A stretch of 9,576 nucleotides of DNA from Candidatus Thalassarchaeaceae archaeon (GTDB lineage Archaea > Thermoplasmatota > Poseidoniia > Poseidoniales > Thalassarchaeaceae): contig JAQXFA010000126.1 of assembly GCA_029250565.1 (NCBI GenBank), positions 1 through 9,576 on the forward strand. The letters are read 5' to 3'. The notes below the pieces were generated by a model. It searched no databases, had not been told where the DNA came from, and worked only from the letters and a program-made list of their open reading frames with translations. This document shows, piece by piece, positions 1 through 6,261 of this stretch (position 1 is its first letter; every line of letters starts with the position of its first letter). The translations under genes and the position numbers were made by a program.

Positions 1-1
1 C

Positions 2-1669
2 CCCTTAATTTGGACTGGGCACCTCAGCCAAGGTACACATACCATCAGCTTACGGCTCTCAGATGACGATTCATACCACATCAATCAATGGTCAACACCA
101 TTCGAGGCTGAGATTGAAGTCCTCAATACTCCTCCTCTATCCCACATTGAATTACCAATCGCAAGCGATAGTATTGAATCAGCCGACCTCGTTCTATTCT
201 CAGCCTTTGGTTCTGGTGATTGGGATGCGCCCTGTGCGGAAGCCTTCCCCGAAATGTCAACAGGTTGGTTGTGTAATCCTAGCAATCCTTCTATGCCTGA
301 TACAGTAACTCCTGAATGGACTAGCGATTTGCTGAGTGAACCATTTGGTGGTGATTGGCAGGTTGAGGCTCGATTACCTAGTGGGACCAATGTGGTCACC
401 CTCACTGTATCGGATGGAGTAAACACCCCTGTGACCGATTCTATTACTATCGAAGTATCAACCAGTGCCCCGATTCTAGTACTTAGTTCGCCAGACGATG
501 GAATTGAAGTTGTTAGCAATGAAGTGGTACTTTTTGACCCTCAACAATCGTGGGATCCCGATGGTGATAACTTTACTTTTACAGTTACTTCTAACTTGCT
601 TTCTGAGCCTATACTTGATGCTGTAAGTCCAAATTTCTGGTATTCAAGATATGTCCCATCAGGTGATCACACTCTCACTTTAACTGTTACAGATGAAACT
701 GGAATGAGTAGAAATGAGACCCGTTCTTTGAAGGTTCTAGCATCTCCACCCGTGGCCATTATTTCCTCACCTCAAGAGGGAGAAACAATTTCTCCCGGTG
801 CAAACATTTTGCTAAATGCTAACGAATCATGGGATGCAGATGAAGATATAATTCTCTATCGTTGGTACCTCGGTCAAGGTGCGTCTGCTGTATTGTTGAA
901 TGAGACGGAAATGGGCAATCAGACTTTGGCGCCGGGAGCACATCTGATTTCACTTCAGGTGAAAGATAGTCGTGGTTCTTCAACTTGGGCTTTTGCCAAT
1001 ATTACTGTTGAAGATTCGTGGCCGGTGTTGGATGATTTGTTAGTAGAACCGGGCACATTGACTGCTGGTGTTGAATCTGTAATTACTACGCGTGCTTTCG
1101 TGCTTGATGCTGATATGACCACTTGGGAATGTGTTGGTTGGGCATCTCAAGGTGGAATAGAAACCGAATTTTCACTTTCCGATGATGGTGCAAAACCAGA
1201 TGATGTTGCTAGTGATAGTACATGGACTGGTCAAGTGAAAATGACACCAGGTCGTGATGGATGGGTGAACATCGAGGTAATTTGCCGCGATGGCCCTGAA
1301 GAAGAGCCCCATCTTTCCAACCGCCTTTCATCTACTATCAGAGTTGAAGGAGCTTCACAGCAATCGTCATTCTTTGATGTCATAATGGATAGTACAGTTA
1401 CTATCATTCTTGGTCTTCTTGGATTAGCAGTTGGTATCGGGGTGTTCTACACATTTTCCCGTAAACGCCGCCTTGCTGCAGATTTGCAAATGATTGAATC
1501 GTGGGGTGTTGGTGGATTTGGTGATGAAGATGATGAATCCCCATTTGATGATGAAGATGATGATTCCATGGGCTCAGTAGGTGATGAAGAGCCACTCGAC
1601 TTCACAGAAGAAGTAGATGCCGAAGAAATATCAGATGATGATATACCATCTATGGTTGAACTTGAATAG
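2..1669 (+). CDS. Surface protein with tandem Ig/PKD-like domains, C-terminal membrane anchor and acidic tail (5'-truncated)
   Basis: The reading frame is open from base 2 with no stop upstream, so the gene begins outside the window. The ATG at 254 is internal, because the codons before it read as the same kind of beta-rich protein. About 555 residues are visible. They form successive Ig/PKD-like domains of roughly 90-110 residues, each ending in a strand such as VVTLTVSDG, LTLTVTDETG or LISLQVKDSRG and joined by short linkers (SAPI, SPPVA, SWPV). Visible residues about 465-485 (VTIILGLLGLAVGIGVFY) form a membrane helix. It is followed by the basic stretch SRKRR and a strongly acidic inner tail of about 65 residues rich in DDE runs. 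Topology is therefore outside-in with the tail in the cytoplasm. Six N-x-S/T sequons lie in the second and third complete domains, which would suit archaeal N-glycosylation. No catalytic motif is visible. An adhesive or structural envelope role is inferred. The missing 5' part could carry an enzyme domain. Confidence 0.85.
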   Translation, partial: PLIWTGHLSQGTHTISLRLSDDDSYHINQWSTPFEAEIEVLNTPPLSHIELPIASDSIESADLVLFSAFGSGDWDAPCAEAFPEMSTGWLCNPSNPSMPDTVTPEWTSDLLSEPFGGDWQVEARLPSGTNVVTLTVSDGVNTPVTDSITIEVSTSAPILVLSSPDDGIEVVSNEVVLFDPQQSWDPDGDNFTFTVTSNLLSEPILDAVSPNFWYSRYVPSGDHTLTLTVTDETGMSRNETRSLKVLASPPVAIISSPQEGETISPGANILLNANESWDADEDIILYRWYLGQGASAVLLNETEMGNQTLAPGAHLISLQVKDSRGSSTWAFANITVEDSWPVLDDLLVEPGTLTAGVESVITTRAFVLDADMTTWECVGWASQGGIETEFSLSDDGAKPDDVASDSTWTGQVKMTPGRDGWVNIEVICRDGPEEEPHLSNRLSSTIRVEGASQQSSFFDVIMDSTVTIILGLLGLAVGIGVFYTFSRKRRLAADLQMIESWGVGGFGDEDDESPFDDEDDDSMGSVGDEEPLDFTEEVDAEEISDDDIPSMVELE

Positions 1670-1692
1670 TTCAAAATGAAGTTTATTCTTCA
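1656..1692. terminator. Possible terminator region between convergent genes
   Basis: Only 13 bases separate the stop codons of the convergent surface protein and glycosyltransferase 2 genes. An inverted repeat TTGAAC (1656-1661) / GTTCAA (1669-1674) with a 7-nt loop spans the first stop codon. A smaller one, TGAAG (1677-1681) / CTTCA (1688-1692), spans the second. There is no strong T-run, so use as a terminator is a guess based on position. Confidence 0.22.
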
Positions 1693-2417
1693 GGACCCCA
1701 AGGTGAACGGGTTCGATTTAATCCAAATCTCTTGAGATATAGGAAGATTAGATTCTTTCTACCATCAGCCCATGTATTGATTTCAGCATCACCAACTCTT
1801 TCACGATATGGTACTGAAATTTCAATAGCTTTTTTCTTGCCATAACAGCGGCGTGCATTGATTTTCATTTCTTCAGAAAGTGGCATCCCATCATTGGTTG
1901 GCCTCATTTTCGGATTATCCATGATGCGCTTGTAAAATACCCACATCCCTGATTGGGAATCATGAATACCGTACCAGAATAACATACGAGCAGTAAATGA
2001 TAGAGCCCAATTACCAAAACCATGCATGCCTGACATGCTACCTTCTTCAGCTCTTTTTAGACGATCACAGGTGATGAATTCCAAATCTTCTTCAACCAGT
2101 TTTCGTACTAATCCCGGTACTTCTTCACCAGGATATGTGCAGTCAGCGTCCATTGTTACGATAATTTCACCGGGCGCCATAGCAAACCCTGTTCGATATG
2201 CTCTACCGTAACCCTTGCGTGGCTCAAGATACACTTGTGCTCCTTCTTGCTCAGCCAATTCTCTTGTTCTGTCGGAAGAATTACCGTCGATGATTAAGAA
2301 ATCAAGTTTTTCACACCATCCATCAGATGGTACAGACCTAATCGTATCAACGATTGCAGCCTCTTCATTACGGGTAGGTATAACCACAGTCACATGCACT
2401 GGTAGTGTATCAGACAT
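1683..2417 (-). CDS. Family 2 glycosyltransferase, dolichol-phosphate mannose synthase type
   Basis: This 244-residue protein would transfer a sugar from a nucleotide sugar, typically to a polyprenyl phosphate, at the inner face of the membrane. The GT-A fold signatures are in order: VVIPTRNEE at 11-19 (nucleotide binding), IDGNSSDRT at 43-51, EPRKGYGRAYRTG at 65-77, the metal-binding DxD as MDADCTYP at 89-96, and DSQSGMWVFYKR at 153-164 followed by VPYRERVGD. This matches the short DPM1/GT2 class without C-terminal membrane helices. The frame extends to a TTG at 2480. I prefer the ATG at 2417 because GGTGA (2423-2427) precedes it by five bases and because the conserved fold begins about eight residues later. 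The family is clear, but the exact sugar and acceptor are not. It is transcribed away from the GT4 gene at 2545 and lies between envelope protein genes, so glycan synthesis for lipids or surface proteins is likely. Confidence 0.88.
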   Translation of the reverse strand: MSDTLPVHVTVVIPTRNEEAAIVDTIRSVPSDGWCEKLDFLIIDGNSSDRTRELAEQEGAQVYLEPRKGYGRAYRTGFAMAPGEIIVTMDADCTYPGEEVPGLVRKLVEEDLEFITCDRLKRAEEGSMSGMHGFGNWALSFTARMLFWYGIHDSQSGMWVFYKRIMDNPKMRPTNDGMPLSEEMKINARRCYGKKKAIEISVPYRERVGDAEINTWADGRKNLIFLYLKRFGLNRTRSPWGPEE

Positions 2418-2544
2418 CTCTGTCACCAAAACGCCGACTAACCCACCTCTCTTGAAAGGCTCTATTGGATGAACTGTCAAGGAATCGCTTGAAAACGATG
2501 GCCTAAGTGGCCGTTATGCCTGAATTGGCAGTGGAGGTGAGAAA
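2418..2544. promoter_or_regulatory. Divergent promoter region between two glycosyltransferase genes
   Basis: This 127-base gap separates oppositely transcribed glycosyltransferase genes, so both promoters should lie here. I see no convincing TATA box for either gene. The region contains an interrupted inverted repeat GGCC-TAAGT-GGCC (2500-2512), about 20 bases upstream of the GT4 ribosome binding site, which could be an operator. The TTG-started extension of the GT2 frame to 2480 falls inside the gap and is probably not translated. Confidence 0.4.
2533..2540 (+). promoter_or_regulatory. Strong ribosome binding site GGAGGTGA for the GT4 gene
   Basis: GGAGGTGA lies four bases before the ATG at 2545. 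It matches the complement of the archaeal 16S rRNA 3' end (anti-SD core CACCTCC) and fixes that start codon. It is the best ribosome binding site in the window, which suggests a leadered transcript. Confidence 0.8.
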
Positions 2545-3816
2545 ATGCACGTGGCGATGTTGTCTGGGGAGTATCCGCCCCGATGGGGCGGGATGGGCTC
2601 AACTGTATTTCATCTTTCAAATGCGTTAGCAAAAATGGGCCACAAAGTGACCGTGATAACGCGCCGCGATTCTCAGGCAATAAGGAATCCATCTTTGATT
2701 CCTAAAATAGATGGCGTGAATGTTCTGATGGTGAAATGGGCAAAAATTCCTATGGCGTTCACACGATCTTATGGCCGACATGCGCTCAAAGAATTGTTAC
2801 GACTTCACAAGGTAGACCCTGTTGATGCAGTGCATGTACATGCACCGATGATTTCCTGGACTGCGAAACAATTTGCTCAAGTACGGGCTGAAATAGGCAA
2901 TGTGACGACAACTTTGCATGGTTCATGGCTTGGTGAGAGGGATGGAATGCTGCGGGCAGCAAAATATGGTGAGTCTGCAACGTGGAAGAACCCCAATGAT
3001 TTGGCGATACTTTTGTCGGCTAAACATTATGCAAAATACGAGCGCGCAGCTGTGCGCGGTTCAACAGTGTGTGTTGCTAATTCAGAGGCTACGAAAAGAG
3101 ACTTTGAAGAACGGTACAACCCACCACAAAATTGGCGTGTTGAAGTAGTAAGATGGGGTGTTGATATTGACATGTTCCGCCCACAAAATAATGATGATGA
3201 AGATTCACAATTAGCACATGAAAAAATGCGAAGTCGTTATGGTCAGCCCGATGAAGCAGCACTACGAGGTGCTGCCGATACAAAGACTCCATTGTTGTTA
3301 GCAGTAGGGCGATTAGCAGGCCGCAAAGGATTCCGAACCTTGCTTAGAGGGATGCCTGAAATTTTGGCAAAAAATAGTGGGGCTCATTTGGTAATTGTTG
3401 GTCGCGGTCATATGCGAAAAACTCTATTGAAGCAGGCTAAAAATCTAGGTATTCAAGATTCAGTAACAATAGAATCGGGGATGCCATTTTCTGATTTGGC
3501 TCAGTTATTCAGATCTGCTGATTTGAGCATCTATCCTTCGCTGTATGAAGGCCAAGGATTAATCCCATTAGAATCAATGGCATCTGGTACTCCTTGCGCT
3601 ACTGTAAACGATGGTCCTCTACCAGAAATGGTTGATGAAACAGTGGGTGGTTTGTTTGAGGTTGGAAACCCCTCTTCTCTTGCTGAAACAGTCAACAATC
3701 TACTTGGTAACCCAGACATTATTCCTGAGTTGGTGGCGAATGGGCGAAAAAGGGTGGCTGAGGAATATACATATCACTTAAATGCAGAAAAATATGCAAT
3801 TTTTTACTCGGAATGA
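2545..3816 (+). CDS. Family 4 glycosyltransferase (GT-B fold)
   Basis: This 423-residue retaining glycosyltransferase would use a nucleotide sugar to extend a lipid- or protein-linked glycan in the cytoplasm or at the membrane face. The N-terminal Rossmann half begins with EYPPRWGGMGSTVFHLSNAL (residues 9-28), the glycine-rich acceptor-side loop typical of GT4, followed by GHKVTVITR. The second half has LLAVGRLAGRKG (251-262), which includes the usual GR...KG donor-phosphate contacts, then HLVIVGRG at 281-288. The EX7E signature is YEGQGLIPLES, with E335 and E343. There is no signal peptide or membrane helix, and the length is normal for the family. Residues 214-246 form a charged insertion rich in D, E and K between the two halves. 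The gene is divergent from the DPM1-type gene and precedes two envelope protein genes, which fits a role in surface glycosylation. The sugar specificity cannot be read. Confidence 0.93.
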   Translation: MHVAMLSGEYPPRWGGMGSTVFHLSNALAKMGHKVTVITRRDSQAIRNPSLIPKIDGVNVLMVKWAKIPMAFTRSYGRHALKELLRLHKVDPVDAVHVHAPMISWTAKQFAQVRAEIGNVTTTLHGSWLGERDGMLRAAKYGESATWKNPNDLAILLSAKHYAKYERAAVRGSTVCVANSEATKRDFEERYNPPQNWRVEVVRWGVDIDMFRPQNNDDEDSQLAHEKMRSRYGQPDEAALRGAADTKTPLLLAVGRLAGRKGFRTLLRGMPEILAKNSGAHLVIVGRGHMRKTLLKQAKNLGIQDSVTIESGMPFSDLAQLFRSADLSIYPSLYEGQGLIPLESMASGTPCATVNDGPLPEMVDETVGGLFEVGNPSSLAETVNNLLGNPDIIPELVANGRKRVAEEYTYHLNAEKYAIFYSE

Positions 3817-3838
3817 GATATTCACTTTTTTAATTGCC

Positions 3839-3848
3839 AAAATATCTT
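3839..3848 (+). promoter_or_regulatory. Candidate TATA box for the calcium-binding protein gene
   Basis: AAAATATCTT is the most TATA-like element in the 84-base gap after the GT4 gene. Normal archaeal spacing would put the transcription start near 3868-3872, inside the palindrome at 3866-3876, leaving a leader of about 30 bases that holds the hairpin at 3883-3899. This is a consensus-based guess in AT-rich DNA. Confidence 0.3.
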
Positions 3849-3865
3849 CTCATCATGCCTGCAAA

Positions 3866-3876
3866 GTGATTATCAC
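3866..3876. promoter_or_regulatory. Palindrome GTGAT-T-ATCAC upstream of the calcium-binding protein gene
   Basis: This perfect inverted repeat has 5-bp arms around one central base, in the expected initiation region downstream of the candidate TATA box. Its position would suit a dimeric repressor operator. GTGAT also resembles part of a Shine-Dalgarno site and lies seven bases before an ATG at 3878, which opens only a four-codon frame (ATG AGG GAT GCC TAA). Confidence 0.3.
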
Positions 3877-3882
3877 CATGAG

Positions 3883-3899
3883 GGATGCCTAAGGCATCC
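3883..3899 (+). repeat. Perfect hairpin directly before the start codon at 3901
   Basis: GGATGCC-TAA-GGCATCC forms a 7-bp perfect stem with a 3-nt loop and ends one base before the ATG at 3901. It takes up the place where a Shine-Dalgarno site would be, and no such site is seen at normal spacing. It could be an RNA element that controls initiation or a DNA operator. The symmetry is seen directly; the role is inferred. Confidence 0.5.
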
Positions 3900-3900
3900 A

Positions 3901-6261
3901 ATGCGAGCCGGGCTACGTGTTATCGCGATTTTTATTGCCCTGACACTCATTCCTATTCCAGCAGCATCTGCTGATGACACAATGGCAACTGCTGCTACAC
4001 TTACAGACGGTGCAACTAGCAGTGGTTCTGTAGACAAAGATGGTGATACCACTGATTGGTGGAAAATAGAAGCTTGGACTGGAGATTCGGTGAGTCTCAG
4101 TGTGAGTACATGTTGCCACGGAACCTTCGATGGTTATGATGGGCAAATGGGTATATATGATTCCGCTGGGAATGAATTGACATCTACAAGTTTTGCAAAT
4201 GATGGAACTAGAAATATTGCAGCCACTGCAACATCCCATGACTGGTATTTTTTCCGCATTAAAGCAGTACCAGATGGATGGTTTTCGAGTCAATTCGATT
4301 ATGATGTAACACCTCAACTTCAGACCGGATCTCGGGATACAGATGATGACGGATTTACCGATAATAACGATGATTGTGATGACACACCTGGAGATTCAAC
4401 ATCAGATAGAAATGGTTGTCCAGACTCTGATGGAGATGGATATAGTGATCCTAGTTCTGGTTGGTCTGTAACTCAAGGAGCAGATGCTTTCCCTAGTGAT
4501 AACACTCAATGGCACGATTCAGATGGTGATGATTTTGGTGACAATCCTGCACCGGCTACAAACCCTGATGGATGTCCTGATTTTTACGGACATTCAACAC
4601 AAGACCGAAATGGTTGCACTGATACTGATGCAGACGGATGGTCCGACCCTGACCCAACATCACTATGGTCAGACACGCCTTGGTATATTTCAGACGGTGC
4701 TGATGCATTTTTCCAAGATAATACTCAATGGCATGATACTGATTCAGATTCTTTCGGTGATAATTGGGCAGATATGAGTTGGGGGGTATTGAGAAATGGA
4801 ACAGGGATTGGAGAATTTGTTGAAAATGCAACTCAGCCAGACTTTTGCCCAGCAGAATGGGGCAATTCCACAGAAGACCGATTTGGTTGCGTAGATAGCG
4901 ATGGAGATGGCTGGTCTAATCCGGATATGAATTGGACATACGACCCAGTTCCTTGTCAGAGCGATGAAACCCACTGTGCTGATGCGTTCCCAAATGACCC
5001 AACTCAGTGGGCAGACAGGGATTTGGATGGTTTTGGTGATAACCCACTTGGCACAAACCCAGACGCCTTCCCTGACAATCCAACTCAGTGGCTTGACACA
5101 GATGGAGATGGTTATGGTGATAACACAGCATCTGATGCTTGGCAGGCTGACAATTTTTCAGATGAGCCAACTCAGTGGGCTGATTTAGACGGTGATGGAT
5201 ACGGAGACAACCTTTCAGGTTCTGAGCCCGATTCTTGTGTCAATAGGATTGGAAGTAGTCATCACGACCGTTTTGGCTGCCCCGATTCAGATGGTGATGG
5301 ATATTCAAACGCCGATGGTAATTGGTTAGCACACCCATCTGGTTTTGGTGATGCATTCCCCGATGAAATAACTCAATGGCATGATGTTGATGGTGATGGT
5401 TTTGGCGATAACCAAGAACTTGGTGCTTGGCAATCAGACTCCTGTGTTGCAACCTTTGGCAAATCTTACCGAGACCGCTGGGGTTGTCCAGATACAGATG
5501 GTGATGGCTCTTCAAATGCTCAACCTGAACTTGGTTGGCTAGCAAATCCATTTGGTGAAGCAGATGCTTTCATCAATGATCCAACTCAGTGGGAAGACAT
5601 TGATGGTGATGGTTTTGGCGATAATCAGGCAGCAGGGGCAACAAGCCCAGACCGATGCAAGGAAACACCAGGGACCAGTCGTGAGGACCGTCATGGTTGC
5701 ACAGATTCAGATAATGATGGATATAGTGACATGGGAGACCGATTCCCGTATGACCCCAGTCAATGGGCAGATTCCGATGGCGATGGGTTTGGAGACAACA
5801 GTTTTGGTCACCAACCAGATTCTTGTCCATTTGAGGAAGTTAGCCTCGGAGTTTCTCTAATCGATCGTTTAGGATGTCCTGATATTGACCGAGATGGTTA
5901 CTCTGATCCTGATGAAACATGGTTAGCAAATCCAGAGGGAGATGCAGATTCATTCCCTAAAAATCGCCTTCAATGGGCTGACCAAGATGGCGATGGATAT
6001 GGTGACAACAATATGGGAAGTCTAAGGGATGACTGCCCTACTGAGGCAGGCACCTCGTCCATCGATTTGCAGGGTTGTCCAGATTCCAATAGCGATGGTT
6101 TCAGCGACTCTTACGGTACCATCAATGCTCACATTTCATTGATGTCAGAAAACCCATCATCCTCAATATTCACATTCCTACCTCCGATTATTATTTTCAT
6201 CTTAACATTCCTTTTTGTTACGGCTTTACGTGAAGAGGATGGGGGTGAAGTCCTTGAATAA
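3901..6261 (+). CDS. Secreted, membrane-anchored thrombospondin-3-like calcium-binding repeat protein with PPC-like N-terminal domain
   Basis: This 786-residue protein starts with a signal peptide (residues 1-24: basic MRAGLR, hydrophobic core, likely cleavage after AASA). Residues about 25-137 resemble a bacterial pre-peptidase C-terminal (PPC) beta-sandwich: a DTTDWWKIEAWTGDSVSLSVS pattern, then GIYDSAGNEL, then DWYFFRIKA. Residues about 146-736 are an array of acidic DxDxDGxxD loops like thrombospondin type 3 repeats, which bind calcium. A helix at about 756-776 (IFTFLPPIIIFILTFLFVTAL) followed by REEDGGEVLE anchors it in the membrane with a tiny inner tail. No peptidase domain is present although PPC domains often accompany one. 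The start at 3901 is supported by the signal peptide. There is no in-frame ATG, GTG or TTG close upstream and no obvious Shine-Dalgarno site. Its end overlaps the next gene, so the two are probably co-expressed. A calcium-stiffened stalk or surface-layer role is inferred. Confidence 0.88.
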   Translation: MRAGLRVIAIFIALTLIPIPAASADDTMATAATLTDGATSSGSVDKDGDTTDWWKIEAWTGDSVSLSVSTCCHGTFDGYDGQMGIYDSAGNELTSTSFANDGTRNIAATATSHDWYFFRIKAVPDGWFSSQFDYDVTPQLQTGSRDTDDDGFTDNNDDCDDTPGDSTSDRNGCPDSDGDGYSDPSSGWSVTQGADAFPSDNTQWHDSDGDDFGDNPAPATNPDGCPDFYGHSTQDRNGCTDTDADGWSDPDPTSLWSDTPWYISDGADAFFQDNTQWHDTDSDSFGDNWADMSWGVLRNGTGIGEFVENATQPDFCPAEWGNSTEDRFGCVDSDGDGWSNPDMNWTYDPVPCQSDETHCADAFPNDPTQWADRDLDGFGDNPLGTNPDAFPDNPTQWLDTDGDGYGDNTASDAWQADNFSDEPTQWADLDGDGYGDNLSGSEPDSCVNRIGSSHHDRFGCPDSDGDGYSNADGNWLAHPSGFGDAFPDEITQWHDVDGDGFGDNQELGAWQSDSCVATFGKSYRDRWGCPDTDGDGSSNAQPELGWLANPFGEADAFINDPTQWEDIDGDGFGDNQAAGATSPDRCKETPGTSREDRHGCTDSDNDGYSDMGDRFPYDPSQWADSDGDGFGDNSFGHQPDSCPFEEVSLGVSLIDRLGCPDIDRDGYSDPDETWLANPEGDADSFPKNRLQWADQDGDGYGDNNMGSLRDDCPTEAGTSSIDLQGCPDSNSDGFSDSYGTINAHISLMSENPSSSIFTFLPPIIIFILTFLFVTALREEDGGEVLE
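4336..6108 (+). repeat. Coding array of thrombospondin-3-like repeats
   Basis: Nine units contain the motif (T/S/L)QWxDxDxDxxGDN, with the TGG (Trp) codons at about 4510, 4729, 5008, 5089, 5176, 5377, 5590, 5764 and 5974. Eight other units carry D(R/L)xGCxDxDxDGxS(D/N). Intervals between QW units are 81-87 bases in the middle (5008-5176) and 174-279 bases elsewhere; the longer ones mostly include a cysteine-pair segment. At DNA level the array is diverged, not identical, so recent expansion is unlikely over most of its length. Confidence 0.88.

Noticed and set aside
254..256. ATG 254 as the start of the first gene
   Set aside because: The same frame is open back to base 2 and the upstream codons encode the same type of beta domain, so this methionine is internal.
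85..519. Minus-strand open frame of 144 codons
   Set aside because: It lies opposite the Ig/PKD-like coding frame, which is open from base 2 and reads as a coherent protein. The minus-strand translation has no recognisable domain.
1447..1674. Minus-strand serine-rich frame
   Set aside because: Its serine runs are the reverse complement of the GAT/GAA codons of the acidic tail on the plus strand, so it is a shadow.
2418..2480. TTG 2480 as the start of the GT2 gene
   Set aside because: The added 21 residues are not part of the fold, no ribosome site precedes the TTG, and ATG 2417 has a well-placed GGTGA.
3878..3892. Four-codon leader peptide ATG AGG GAT GCC TAA
   Set aside because: A frame this short is expected by chance. 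It is only notable because it overlaps the hairpin; there is no run of regulatory codons to suggest attenuation.
5240..5551. Histidine- and glutamine-rich minus-strand frame
   Set aside because: It is the reverse reading of the GATGGTGATGG-type codons in the calcium-repeat array; similar shadows recur across the array.
4336..6108. CRISPR array or tandem DNA repeat
   Set aside because: The repeats are protein-level calcium-binding motifs in one long open frame, with diverged DNA and uneven spacing and no unique spacers.
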